The position numbers and the translations under genes are program-made. DNA of 36,828 nucleotides from JBGRQB01 sp041725875 (GTDB taxonomy: Bacteria; Bacteroidota; Ignavibacteria; Ignavibacteriales; Melioribacteraceae): assembly GCA_041725875.1 (NCBI GenBank), contig JBGRQB010000020.1, positions 1-36,828 on the forward strand, given 5' to 3'. Shown piece by piece: positions 15,163-24,789 of this stretch (position 1 is the stretch's first letter; each line of letters opens with the position of its first letter). The notes under the pieces are model-generated. The model was not told the DNA's origin and did no database searches. It saw nothing but the letters and a program-made list of their open reading frames with translations.

Positions 15163-18100
15163 CTATTTAAAGTAATTAACTCCGGCTTTAAACAATTCAA
15201 TATCTTTATTACCCGGAATATTTTTGGCAACATTTGCTCCCAATCTTTCATTGTGAGCCATCTTACCTAAAACTCTTCCGTCCGGACTCGTAATTCCTTC
15301 AATTGCAAAATATGATCCGTTAGGATTAAATCTGTTATCAGAAGTCGGATTTCCGTCAAGGTCAACATATCTTGTGGCAATTTGTCCGTTTGCTTTCAAT
15401 TTCTCAATCCATTCATCAGATGCAACAAATCTTCCCTCTCCATGTGAAACAGGAATTGTTTGAACTGTTCCCGGTTTAATATTTGCAAACCAGGGGGAAA
15501 GACTTGAAGTAACTTCGGTTCTGATTAAATGAGCAATGTGACGACCAATTTTGTTAAAAGTAAGAGTCGGTGCATCTTCTTCAATATTTCTGATTTCACC
15601 ATACGGAACCAATCCGAGTTTAATCAATGCCTGAAAACCGTTACAGATTCCAAGTACAAGTCCGTCACGATTTTTCAATAAATTATTAACCGCATCACTC
15701 ACTTTTGGATTTCTGAACATAGTTGCGATAAACTTGCCTGATCCTTCAGGTTCGTCACCGGCACTAAATCCGCCCGGAATCATAATGATTTGTGAGTTGT
15801 TTATCTCTTTCACCATTTCTTCAATTGTATCATCAATCATTTCGGCAGTAAGATTTCTTACAGGAAGAATTGTTGCTTCCCCTCCGGCCTGATTAAAACA
15901 TTTTGCAGAATCATACTCAGAATTTGTTCCCGGGAAAGCTGGAACCAAAACTCTTGGTTTTGCAAATTTTTCAGAAGGAGTTATAACTGTCGGCGCTTCA
16001 AATTTATACTTTTCATAAACTTTTGGTTCATTTTCAGTTTTTGTTGGGAAAATATCTTCCAAAGTGCCTGTCCATCTGGCAATAAGCTCTTTAAGTGCTA
16101 ATACTTCGCCGTTAAAGCAAACTTCTTCATTTTCCGTGGTTTTACCCAGAATTTCAATTTTTAAGCCTTTAAATAAGGTTTCTGCAGCCTGATTTTCAGC
16201 TAATTCCATTACAATTCCGCCAAATCCGGGTGAAAATAGCATTTCTGAATTTACTTCACCGGAGAACTCAAAACCAATTTTATTTCCGAATGTCATTTTG
16301 GAAACAGCTTCTGCAACTCCTTTTGCCTTAACCGTGTGAGCAGAAATTACTTTCTTTTCTGAAATCAGTTTTGTGACTGTTTCGTAATTTTTCAGCAATG
16401 ATTCAAAAATCGGTAAGTTATGTTCATCTTTTTCAACAGGCAGGTAAACAACCTGATTTCCTGCTTTTTTGAACTCAGGTGAAATTGTGCTCCCTGCGTC
16501 CATTGTATCAACAGCAAAAGAGATAAGCGTAGGCGGAACATCGATATCGTTAAATGTGCCTGACATACTATCTTTTCCGCCAATTGCAGCGCGTTCAAAT
16601 TTAGATTGCGCATAATACGCTCCAAGAAGCGCGCTAAAAGGTTTGCCCCATCTTTCCGGGTTATTGCCCAGACGCTCAAAATATTCCTGGAAAGAGAACC
16701 AGGTAGATTTGTAATCGCCGCCGGCAGCAACAATTTTTGCAACTGATTCAACAACTGCATAAACTGCTCCGTGAAACGGGCTCCAGCTCGATAAATAAGG
16801 ATCGAAACCATAACTCATTACAGAAGCGGTTGTGGTTTCTTCATCAAGCATTGGCAGTTTTGCCACCATACTTTCAGCAGGAGTAAGCTGGTGCAGACCT
16901 CCAAAAGGATAGTTAACTGTTGATGCTCCAACTGAATTATCGAACATTTCAACTAATCCTTTTTTACTGCACACGTTAAGATCTGATATATTTTCCAGCC
17001 ACTGCTCTTTTAAGCAATTGCTGTATTTTTTGTCAAAATAGCTTTTTTCAGCTGGTTCGGTCACTTTTAGAGTTGTATTTTTAGATGCTCCGTTACTGTC
17101 AACAAATTCTCTTGAAAGATTTACAATTGTTTTTCCGCGCCAGAAAATTTTAACTCTCGGCTCTTCTTTTACAACTGCCACAGTAACAGCTTCCAGATTT
17201 TCTCTTTTTGCTGCTTTTTTGAAAGCTTCTTCATTTTCTTTTGCAATAACACAAGCCATTCTCTCCTGAGATTCAGAAATTGCAAGCTCTGTTCCGTCAA
17301 GTCCCTCATATTTCTTTGGAACCATATCAAGATTTATTTCAAGTCCCTCAGCCAACTCACCAATTGCAACTGAAACACCACCGGCTCCAAAATCGTTACA
17401 TTTTTTGATCATTCTGGTAACATCGGCATTTCTGAAAAGTCGCTGAATCTTTCTTTCTTCAGGAGCATTCCCCTTTTGAACCTCGGAACCGCACGAAACA
17501 AGTGATTCATCTGTGTGAGCCTTTGATGAACCTGTTGCTCCGCCACATCCGTCACGACCTGTTTTACCGCCAAGTAAAACAACAACATCGCCCGGTTCGG
17601 GAGATTTTCTTACAACATTAAATTTTGGAGCAGCCGCAATAACAGCACCTACTTCCATTCTTTTTGCAACATAACCCGGGTGATAAAGTTCATCTACAAA
17701 ACCGGTTGAAAGCCCGATCTGGTTTCCGTAAGAGCTGTAGCCGTGAGCTGCCACAGTACAAATCTGACGCTGAGGAAGTTTTCCCGGCAGCGTTTCTTCA
17801 ATAGGCAATCTCGGATCGGCAGCGCCAGTTACACGCATTGCCTGATAAACATAAGACCTGCCGGAAAGAGGATCGCGGATTGCTCCGCCCAGACAAGTTG
17901 CTGCTCCACCAAATGGTTCAATTTCGGTAGGATGGTTATGAGTTTCATTTTTGAACATCACCAGCCAGTCCTCTTCTTTACCATTTACATTGGCTTTTAC
18001 CTGAATTGAACAGGCGTTTATCTCTTCCGATTCATCCAGACCGTCAAGTTTTCCCTGTTTTTTCAATTCTTTTACAGCAATTGTTGCAATATCCATCAGA

Positions 18101-18921
18101 CAAACATCTTTTTCGCGATCGCCGTAAACGAACTTGCGCGATTCAAGATATTGCTGATAAACTTCTTTTATTTTATTGGAATATTTTCCGTCTTCAAATT
18201 CTACATCATCAATTCTGGTAAGGAAAGTTGTGTGACGGCAATGATCTGACCAGTAAGTATCCAGAATTTTCATTTCCGTAACTGTCGGATTTCTCTTTTC
18301 TTCATTTTTGAAGTATTTTTGTGTGAATTTCAAATCGCCAATATCCATTGCCAATCCAAATTCTTTAAGGATGTTGTTAAGTCCGGCTTCATCAAAATAG
18401 ATAAATCCATCAATATCAGCAACATCATCAGGTTGAGTGAGCTGTTCTTTAAGAGTTTCCGGTTTTTCAAATCCCGCTTCTCTTGACTCAACAGGATTGA
18501 TTAGATATTGTTTAATTTTGTTAAATTCTTCTTCTGAAACAGTGCCGGATAAGATGACAATTTTTGCATTTTTTATCAAAGGACGTTCGGCTTGTGTTAA
18601 AATCTGAATACACTGGGAAGCTGAATCTGCTCTCTGATCATATTGCCCCGGAAGAAATTCTATAGCAAATGCTTTATCTTCAGCATTTATATCAAATTTT
18701 TCATCAAAAACCTGATCTACAGGAGGTTCTGAAAAGATTGTTGTACGCGCCTGAGCGTAAATTTCATCAGATATTCCTTCCATATCATATCTGTAAACAA
18801 TTCTTACATTTTCTAATCCCCTGATTCGCAGGTTGTTTTTAAGATCCTGCTGCAGATGTTTTGCTTCTACATCAAAACCTTGCTTTTTTTCAACAAAAAT
18901 TCGTTTAACGTTGCTGCTCAC
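15163..18921 (-). CDS. purL: phosphoribosylformylglycinamidine synthase, single-chain clade II
   Basis: 1252 residues, the fused form of FGAM synthase. Layout: an N-terminal PurS-like segment (about 1-90, KRIFVEKKQGFDVEAKHL), a linker with DTYWSDHCRHTTF near 230, two AIRS-type ATP-binding halves (KNETHNHPTEIEPFGGA, GGKTGRDGCGGATGSSKAH), and a C-terminal glutamine amidotransferase domain. In that last domain the nucleophile is Cys1093 (LGICNGFQ), with His1223 and Glu1225 in MAHNER. It makes FGAM from FGAR, ATP and glutamine in step four of purine synthesis. It is the Clostridium/Bacteroides-type clade II enzyme, slightly shorter than E. coli PurL. All key residues are present. It stands alone, with its own terminator and no other pur gene nearby. 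Confidence 0.97.
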   Translation of the reverse strand: MSSNVKRIFVEKKQGFDVEAKHLQQDLKNNLRIRGLENVRIVYRYDMEGISDEIYAQARTTIFSEPPVDQVFDEKFDINAEDKAFAIEFLPGQYDQRADSASQCIQILTQAERPLIKNAKIVILSGTVSEEEFNKIKQYLINPVESREAGFEKPETLKEQLTQPDDVADIDGFIYFDEAGLNNILKEFGLAMDIGDLKFTQKYFKNEEKRNPTVTEMKILDTYWSDHCRHTTFLTRIDDVEFEDGKYSNKIKEVYQQYLESRKFVYGDREKDVCLMDIATIAVKELKKQGKLDGLDESEEINACSIQVKANVNGKEEDWLVMFKNETHNHPTEIEPFGGAATCLGGAIRDPLSGRSYVYQAMRVTGAADPRLPIEETLPGKLPQRQICTVAAHGYSSYGNQIGLSTGFVDELYHPGYVAKRMEVGAVIAAAPKFNVVRKSPEPGDVVVLLGGKTGRDGCGGATGSSKAHTDESLVSCGSEVQKGNAPEERKIQRLFRNADVTRMIKKCNDFGAGGVSVAIGELAEGLEINLDMVPKKYEGLDGTELAISESQERMACVIAKENEEAFKKAAKRENLEAVTVAVVKEEPRVKIFWRGKTIVNLSREFVDSNGASKNTTLKVTEPAEKSYFDKKYSNCLKEQWLENISDLNVCSKKGLVEMFDNSVGASTVNYPFGGLHQLTPAESMVAKLPMLDEETTTASVMSYGFDPYLSSWSPFHGAVYAVVESVAKIVAAGGDYKSTWFSFQEYFERLGNNPERWGKPFSALLGAYYAQSKFERAAIGGKDSMSGTFNDIDVPPTLISFAVDTMDAGSTISPEFKKAGNQVVYLPVEKDEHNLPIFESLLKNYETVTKLISEKKVISAHTVKAKGVAEAVSKMTFGNKIGFEFSGEVNSEMLFSPGFGGIVMELAENQAAETLFKGLKIEILGKTTENEEVCFNGEVLALKELIARWTGTLEDIFPTKTENEPKVYEKYKFEAPTVITPSEKFAKPRVLVPAFPGTNSEYDSAKCFNQAGGEATILPVRNLTAEMIDDTIEEMVKEINNSQIIMIPGGFSAGDEPEGSGKFIATMFRNPKVSDAVNNLLKNRDGLVLGICNGFQALIKLGLVPYGEIRNIEEDAPTLTFNKIGRHIAHLIRTEVTSSLSPWFANIKPGTVQTIPVSHGEGRFVASDEWIEKLKANGQIATRYVDLDGNPTSDNRFNPNGSYFAIEGITSPDGRVLGKMAHNERLGANVAKNIPGNKDIELFKAGVNYFK

Positions 18922-19311
18922 TTTAAACTCCGTTTTACAATGTATAATTGATAATGTAAAATGTATAATTAATTTTTAATTGTTCGATTTTATGCGGTTT
19001 TCAAAGACTGGCAGTCAGATTAAATGGTAAATATGGTGGCTGACTGCTATTTCTAAAATAGAATATCAAATTTAACTAATTTTTAAATGATTTTGTACAC
19101 TCAAACCAAAATTATCTACTTAAAAAGGAATAAATTCTTAAAATTTTTTATTCTCCTTTTTATTTTGTTTTTTACGTAAATATATTTCAGGTTTTAATAA
19201 TTTAATTTTTAGTAATCTTGTTAAATTGCGATTAATCGGTAATTGTACTATTTTGTTTTGAGTTTTGGCAATTATTAATTAACAGGGATTTGCTTAAAAA
19301 AGAGGTTAAAA
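18922..19311. other. 390-bp divergent intergenic region between purL and a hypothetical gene
   Basis: No gene seen. TGTATAATT occurs twice, at 18941-18949 and 18962-18970, 21 bases apart, just upstream of purL. On the minus strand a TAAATTTG (19067-19074) matches a Bacteroidota -7 box but lacks a well-spaced -33 partner. No purine riboswitch core could be recognised by eye. Confidence 0.5.
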
Positions 19312-20016
19312 ATGTTAAATTTTGATGATCTTCAGTTCAACAATCTGATTGTACCCAGTAACGATAGTTCGAGTCTGGCGAAATTCAAAAAAATGGATAT
19401 CCCGAAATCTGATCAAATAAGCGGGATTGAAATGCGTATTTCCAACATCATTATTAAAGATAACAAACAGGAGCATATCTGGCCTTTTATTCGTTATTCC
19501 AATCTTTATCTTATAATTGTTGTTGTAGATGATCTTACAAAAGAACCTGTTAATCTTACAATTAAAGGTTTTGATGATGTTGATGACGGTGATTCTCTTC
19601 CGGTTGACAGAACAATTTATTACTGGAAAAAGGATAAAAACAATAAAAAAGCTCCTGCTCAGGTTCATGTTTTTTGCAGTATTGTAAAATGCCATAAAGC
19701 AACCAGAGAACTGGGCGGCGTTCTTAAATCGCTAAAAGGCAAAAAAGATTATAAATCAGCTGTTTCCGAACTTGCCAATGCAATTACTTCCTCTCCGGTT
19801 CAGGTTGTTGATACACTTATGACAGTCGGTTCAGTTGTAGGAAAACTGCTTAAAAATGTTGATGATACTCCGTTACTAAGTATTGCGCAAAGCTTTACTG
19901 ATATTAACGGAAATTTTGACGCGCTTGGAAAACATTCCAACAGGTTTGAAAACAAATTTGCTCAGTTTAACATCAATCTTATTATAAGAGATAAAAAAAG
20001 AGAGCCGAGCGCTTAA
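19312..20016 (+). CDS. unrecognised cytoplasmic protein
   Basis: 234 residues. I do not recognise the family. There is no signal peptide or membrane helix, so it is probably cytoplasmic. The N-terminal part (about 35-125) alternates short beta-strands and acidic turns (NLYLIIVVVDDLTKEPVNL, IKGFDDVDDGDSLPVDRTIYYWKK), like a C2-type or Ig-type sandwich. The middle (about 130-195) is Lys/Ala/Val-rich and helical (LKSLKGKKDYKSAVSELANAI). A last strand FNINLIIRDKK could close the sandwich around the helical insert. The ribosome site AGAGG precedes the ATG at 19312. It sits alone between purL (divergent) and an M28 peptidase gene 77 bases downstream. Confidence 0.75.
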   Translation: MLNFDDLQFNNLIVPSNDSSSLAKFKKMDIPKSDQISGIEMRISNIIIKDNKQEHIWPFIRYSNLYLIIVVVDDLTKEPVNLTIKGFDDVDDGDSLPVDRTIYYWKKDKNNKKAPAQVHVFCSIVKCHKATRELGGVLKSLKGKKDYKSAVSELANAITSSPVQVVDTLMTVGSVVGKLLKNVDDTPLLSIAQSFTDINGNFDALGKHSNRFENKFAQFNINLIIRDKKREPSA

Positions 20017-20093
20017 ATCTTAACAATTTCTTAACTTTTATATGTAAAGCCGTTTTCTTTTCTTTTGATGATGTTTGTTAACATTATTGTCAG

Positions 20094-21713
20094 ATGAAAA
20101 AAATTCTGCTTTACATATCGTTTGTTTTATTTGGATTAGTACCAGCCCAAAACCTTTCACAAAAGCGTCTGGAAAAACATCTTTCCTATCTTGGGAGTGA
20201 TATTTTCGGCGGACGCGGAACCGGTGAAGTTGGAGGAAATCTTGCTTCAAAATATCTTGCATTGCAGTTTGATAAGCTTAATCTTCGTCCAATTGGCGAT
20301 GAAAACACATTTTATCAATATATTCCAATGCACGGCAGTAAAGTACAGCCCGATTCTGAGCTAAAGCTGGTTACAGGTAATTCAGAGAAAAATCTTGTTC
20401 TAAATAAAGATTATATCCTTTTTAACACAGGTGATCAGACATTTATTCCAAATCCCCTTCCCCTTGTTTTTGTCGGTTACGGAATTTTTGCTCCAGAATA
20501 TGATTATAACGATTATGCCGATATTGATGTTACCGGCAAAATAGTAGTAATGCTTGAAGGAGAACCTTACTCGGAAGAAGCTGAATATTTTAAAGGTGAA
20601 GTACCTACTATTTACAGTCACCCCGAGGCAAAACAACGACTCGCAATTTCGCGCGGAGCTCACGGCTGTATAATAATTCCTTTTGAGAACTACAATTTCA
20701 AAGAATATTGGAACAGCAAAAAGAACCAGTATGCCTTTGAAGATGTGGATCTGGCATATTCGGTTTCAGGAAATTTGAGTCTGATATTAAACCCGGCAAC
20801 AAGCAGTTCCCTTTTCCGCAGTTCGGGATATAGTTTTGAACAGGTAAAAAGAATGCACTATTCCAATAAAATTCAAAGTTTTGATTTGAAATCCAAGATT
20901 TCATTTAAAGGGAAATTTACCGAGCGCGACTTTTTTGCTCCAAACATAATCGGGATGTATGAAGGCAACGACCCTGATTTGAAGGATGAATATATAATAA
21001 TATCAGCACATTACGATCATTTGGGAATTGGACCTGAAGTAAAGGGCGACAACATTTACAATGGTGTTTTTGATAATGCAATAGGAACCGCAGCTGTAAT
21101 TGAACTTGCCAATTTTATTGTAAAAAATAAACTTCATCCCAAAAGATCGATAATTTTTATTTTAACAACCGGCGAAGAAAAAGGATTACTCGGTTCTCAA
21201 TATTATATAGATCACCCTTTGCGTCCACTTTACAAAACAATTGCAAATGTAAATATAGACGGAATTGCTTCGTTTGATAAATTTAAGAGCATTGTTGCTC
21301 CGGGCTCGGAATATTCAACAATTTCGCAGTTTATCGGGAGAGCCGCAGAGAAAAATGAACTAAAGATTGCTCAAATTCCACCGGAATTTATGTCTTGGGA
21401 ATCGTTTAACCGCTCAGATCAGATGGCTTTTGCAAAAGCAGGAATTCCTTCGGTTCTTACTCTTGACGGACCCGATTATGAAAATCTAACTTATCAACAG
21501 GGAATACAGATGGTAATAGATTACAATAAAAATATCTACCACACCCCTTTTGATGATTTATCCAATAAAATAGATTACAAAGCTGCACTGCAGCATATAA
21601 ATTTTATAAAAGATCTGGTTTTAATTTTGGCAAACTCAGAAGAAACACCGCAGTGGAATGCAGGAGCTCCTTTTATCAATGCCAGATTAAGATCGTTCGC
21701 AGAAAAGAAATAA
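20094..21713 (+). CDS. exported M28-family metallopeptidase
   Basis: 539 residues with a signal peptide (1-19, LVPAQN). A PA-like insert covers about 100-260 (LVFVGYGIFAPEYDYNDYADIDVTGK). The M28 zinc-peptidase core is at about 283-535, with ligands and catalytic residues visible: His306 and Asp308 (AHYDHLG), Asp327 (FDNAIGTA), Glu361/Glu362 (TTGEEKGLLGS), Asp389 (VNIDG), and a C-terminal YHTPFDD. This is a complete two-zinc aminopeptidase. It probably acts in the periplasm on peptides. The ATG at 20094 lacks an obvious Shine-Dalgarno, but MKKILLYISF is a clear signal peptide start. The next gene begins 7 bases after its stop, so they share an operon. Confidence 0.92.
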   Translation: MKKILLYISFVLFGLVPAQNLSQKRLEKHLSYLGSDIFGGRGTGEVGGNLASKYLALQFDKLNLRPIGDENTFYQYIPMHGSKVQPDSELKLVTGNSEKNLVLNKDYILFNTGDQTFIPNPLPLVFVGYGIFAPEYDYNDYADIDVTGKIVVMLEGEPYSEEAEYFKGEVPTIYSHPEAKQRLAISRGAHGCIIIPFENYNFKEYWNSKKNQYAFEDVDLAYSVSGNLSLILNPATSSSLFRSSGYSFEQVKRMHYSNKIQSFDLKSKISFKGKFTERDFFAPNIIGMYEGNDPDLKDEYIIISAHYDHLGIGPEVKGDNIYNGVFDNAIGTAAVIELANFIVKNKLHPKRSIIFILTTGEEKGLLGSQYYIDHPLRPLYKTIANVNIDGIASFDKFKSIVAPGSEYSTISQFIGRAAEKNELKIAQIPPEFMSWESFNRSDQMAFAKAGIPSVLTLDGPDYENLTYQQGIQMVIDYNKNIYHTPFDDLSNKIDYKAALQHINFIKDLVLILANSEETPQWNAGAPFINARLRSFAEKK

Positions 21714-21720
21714 GGGAATT

Positions 21721-22551
21721 ATGAAACGCTTAATATTAATATCTGTTTTTCTGATGCTTCTGGCAGGATGTACTGCTCACAAGCCAATGGCAGTAGCCAA
21801 AATACGCATTAAAGGCTCAGATACAATGCTTCTTCTGGCTCAAAAACTTGCCGAAGAGTATATGAAAAAAAATCCCGGAATTTCCGTCTACGTTGAAGGG
21901 GGCGGAACAACAAGCGGTGTAAAAGCAATATCGGAAGGAACTGCTGATATTTGCACTGCTTCAAGAACATTAAATCCGGGCGAAGTAAAGGTTCTGGCGG
22001 AAAAATTCAGTAGTGTCGGACTCTCATTCCTGATTGCCCGCGATGGTTTAAGCGTTTACCTTCATCCTGAAAATCCTGTTAAAAATCTCAGTTTATCGCA
22101 GCTTGAGGATATTTTTACCGGAAAAATCACTAACTGGAGAAATCTCGGCGGAAATGATGAAGAGATTATTACAGTCGTAAGAACACCCAACTCAGGAACC
22201 TATTCTTATTTCAGAGAGCACGTATTAAACGGAAAAGAATATTACGGAAAGGCAATTGTAAAGCATACTACAAAAAGCATTACCAAAATGATTGCGGAAA
22301 ATAAACACGCAATAGGTTATGGCGGAATTGGCTATAATAAAGGAATAAAACTCTCAAACATAAATGGAATTTCTTCTTCGGAAGAAAATGTAAGAAACAA
22401 CGATTACCCGATTTGCAGATATTTATACTTTTACACTCCCAAACAACCCAGAGGAGAAGCACAGAAGTTCATCAACTGGGCAATGAGTATGGAGGGACAA
22501 AAAATAGTGAAAGTAGCCGGATATATCCCTATTTGGCGAATTACTTACTAA
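21721..22551 (+). CDS. PstS-like phosphate-binding lipoprotein
   Basis: 276 residues. Lipobox LLAGC with Cys17. The mature part is a type II periplasmic binding protein of the PstS class: KIRIKGSDTMLLLAQKLAEEY, VEGGGTTSGVKAI, DICTASRTL, LSQLEDIFTGKITNW and VVRTPNSGTYSYFREHVL all match the phosphate-binding signature. It would capture phosphate in the periplasm. No pstC, pstA or pstB genes follow, so it is an orphan in this window. It follows the M28 gene by 7 bases. Its stop overlaps the end of the convergent REC-histidine kinase gene by four bases, leaving no room for a terminator. Confidence 0.9.
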   Translation: MKRLILISVFLMLLAGCTAHKPMAVAKIRIKGSDTMLLLAQKLAEEYMKKNPGISVYVEGGGTTSGVKAISEGTADICTASRTLNPGEVKVLAEKFSSVGLSFLIARDGLSVYLHPENPVKNLSLSQLEDIFTGKITNWRNLGGNDEEIITVVRTPNSGTYSYFREHVLNGKEYYGKAIVKHTTKSITKMIAENKHAIGYGGIGYNKGIKLSNINGISSSEENVRNNDYPICRYLYFYTPKQPRGEAQKFINWAMSMEGQKIVKVAGYIPIWRITY

Positions 22552-23615
22552 TTTAAGATTAATCTTACAGTAGTACCCCTTGGTTCGTTTTCTTTGAAAT
22601 CTATTTCTATGTCGTTTAAATCACACAATTTTTTTACGAGCGTCAGACCCAAACCATTTCCGTTAAACATTCTGGAACTTCCCTTATCTTCCTGATAAAA
22701 CAGCTCGGAAAGTTTCTCAAAATCAGTGGAAATTCCTATCCCCTTGTCACTAATTGTAAGTTCCGGTCGCTGTTCTTTTTCGTGCAGACAAATATCAATA
22801 TCGGCTCCGTTGCTGAATTTATACGCATTGTCAACTATTTCGTAAATAATCTGATAGATCGATTTTTCATCGCAAAAGAGAAGCAGATCTTCCATTTCAG
22901 AGTTAAAATTAAAATGGAAATCATCTTTTGAGTTGTTCATAATAAACTCATCCATTACTGGATTCAGAATAGCTTCTTTCAGTTTCAGACTCTCCTTTTT
23001 AAGTTTAATATTTCCGGTGAGAATCTGTGATAAATATTCAATTTTGTTAACACTTGAAACAAGTTTTTTATTTGTTGCTTCAATTCTGTCAAGATATTCA
23101 ATCATTTTTTCGGAAAGAGTTTCATCAGCCGAGCTTTTCATAAGGTAGAGATTATTGTTTATAGCGGTAACCGGAGTTCTTATTTCGTGAGAAAGAATAG
23201 AAATTATATCAGATTTTATTCTTTCAACTTTTTCAATATTTATCAGTTTATACTGAAGAAAACAATCCTGAATAATTTTGGAAAATACATCATAATTAAA
23301 AGGTTTACAGATAAACCGAAAAACATTGCCGTAATTGACCGCATCAATTGCCATATTAATATCTGCATTTCCGGTAATTAAAACTTTTATTGCATCTCTG
23401 TCATACTGCTCAACCTCTTTCAGAAAGTCGATTCCGTTCATTCCCGGCATGTAATAATCAGAGATAATTATAGAGTATCTTTTTCCGCTTTTCAGCAGAT
23501 TAAGCGCTTCTTTTGCAGAATATGCCAAAGTTAAAGGATATTTCTCCTCATACTTTTTCTGAATTCCCAATATCAAGAGCTTATCGTCGTCAACAAAAAG
23601 AATTTCATTATTCAT
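22548..23615 (-). CDS. response regulator-histidine kinase hybrid (REC-HisKA-HATPase)
   Basis: 355 residues, cytoplasmic. A receiver domain (1-122) has the phospho-acceptor Asp53 in IIISDYYMPG, Thr81 and Lys104. A HisKA helix pair follows, with the phosphorylatable His143 in LSHEIRTPV. The HATPase domain (about 235-355) keeps an intact G1 box DKGIGI, N-box IYEIVDNAYKFS and G2 box NGNGLGLTLVKKL. This is a soluble kinase whose activity is probably set by an incoming phosphate on its own receiver. It is the last gene of a three-gene signalling operon and overlaps the HDOD gene by 8 bases. It is the only protein in the operon with a textbook ATP-binding site. Confidence 0.93.
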   Translation of the reverse strand: MNNEILFVDDDKLLILGIQKKYEEKYPLTLAYSAKEALNLLKSGKRYSIIISDYYMPGMNGIDFLKEVEQYDRDAIKVLITGNADINMAIDAVNYGNVFRFICKPFNYDVFSKIIQDCFLQYKLINIEKVERIKSDIISILSHEIRTPVTAINNNLYLMKSSADETLSEKMIEYLDRIEATNKKLVSSVNKIEYLSQILTGNIKLKKESLKLKEAILNPVMDEFIMNNSKDDFHFNFNSEMEDLLLFCDEKSIYQIIYEIVDNAYKFSNGADIDICLHEKEQRPELTISDKGIGISTDFEKLSELFYQEDKGSSRMFNGNGLGLTLVKKLCDLNDIEIDFKENEPRGTTVRLILN

Positions 23616-24789
23616 AACCTTCCCTTATAGCTAAGTTAATCCAATTTTCAAGTTTTTCATCTGTTAAAAACTCTGTTTTTATTTTATTCGAAAGAGTAAT
23701 TTTTTCTGGTTCGTTTTTATATTTTACAATTTCATTAGCCAGATAAACCGCAATTGTAGGATTTAGTTCTTCCCATTCGTTTACATTTCCTAAGTGATGA
23801 TTGCCCACTATATCAACTATTTCTTCAGGAAAACCCCAAATATCAAGCAGATATCCGCCTGCTTCGGCGTGAGAAAATCCCATTTTTTCCTTTTCCGCTT
23901 CAACTCCCGGATCGTAATTTTCTGTTTTGAATTCACTTATAAAATCTCTGTATTCCTGAAACTCAAGCAGGATTATTTTGCCAATGTCGTGGAGTAATCC
24001 GGCTGTGTATGTCATATCACAAATCATTCTTTCCGAGTTAAAAGACTGCATAATTTCTTTTGACAGCCGGGCCACGGAAAAAGAGTGGTTCCAGAGATAA
24101 TCTATATATTTCTGATCAAATCCTTTTATTTTATAAAATATTTCTATGCATAAAACGAGTGATTTTATGATGTTCAGACCCAAAAAATTTATAGCTTGAA
24201 CTATGTTGGTTATCTTCCCTTTTACCCCGAAAAAGGCAGAGTTTGCAAGATGAAGAATTTTTGCAACTATAACAGGACTTTTACTTATTATAGTTGTGAT
24301 TTTACCAAGTGAATATTCTCCCGATTTAAGTTCTTCTTCAATTTCTGTGTAAGTTCCGGGCGCTAAAGGCATCTCTCCAAGTGAATTTATAAACGCGGCA
24401 ACATTCTGGTTTTTCAGTTCCTTTTCCGCTTCTATCAAGTTTATTATGGTTGCCACAAGTGTTTTTGTGTCGTAAGGTTTTGGAAAAAACTGATGCGCAA
24501 ATTTGCTTGCCTGAGCTGTTAAATTCCTGTCATTAGTACCTGATACAATGATTCGCTTTACGCATGGATGTTTTTCCTTAACACGCTGAATAAACTCAAC
24601 ACCGGTAATATCAGGCATATTAATATCGCTTACAACCACATCTGTTTTGGTTGAATTCAGAAAATCCATTGCGGAAGATGTTTTGCTGAAAAACTTCATT
24701 TCCCACTCTTCTTCTTTGTTAAGCAAGATACGCTGGAGTCCCTTTAATATTTTTGTTTCATCATCAACAAATATCACTACCGGCTTCAT
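23608..24789 (-). CDS. REC-HDOD response regulator
   Basis: 393 residues from the ATG at 24787-24789, which has an AGGA site about 6-10 bases upstream; the longer reading from 24819 is unlikely. A receiver domain (1-120) carries Asp55 (VVVSDINMP), Asp9/Asp10 and the conserved Lys in FPKPYDTKTL. An HDOD domain follows at about 140-340 (AKILHLANSAFFG, INFLGLNIIKSLVL, AGLLHDIGKIILLEF). HDOD proteins are HD-fold regulators, usually lacking full phosphohydrolase activity, and often act in motility or stress signalling. The start overlaps the upstream kinase gene by 26 bases and its end overlaps the REC-kinase gene by 8, so the three are a coupled set. Confidence 0.92.
   Translation of the reverse strand: MKPVVIFVDDETKILKGLQRILLNKEEEWEMKFFSKTSSAMDFLNSTKTDVVVSDINMPDITGVEFIQRVKEKHPCVKRIIVSGTNDRNLTAQASKFAHQFFPKPYDTKTLVATIINLIEAEKELKNQNVAAFINSLGEMPLAPGTYTEIEEELKSGEYSLGKITTIISKSPVIVAKILHLANSAFFGVKGKITNIVQAINFLGLNIIKSLVLCIEIFYKIKGFDQKYIDYLWNHSFSVARLSKEIMQSFNSERMICDMTYTAGLLHDIGKIILLEFQEYRDFISEFKTENYDPGVEAEKEKMGFSHAEAGGYLLDIWGFPEEIVDIVGNHHLGNVNEWEELNPTIAVYLANEIVKYKNEPEKITLSNKIKTEFLTDEKLENWINLAIREGYE

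Noticed and set aside
16392..16811. 139-codon minus-strand frame inside purL
   Set aside because: It lies in another frame of a fully conserved PurL region and has no family features.
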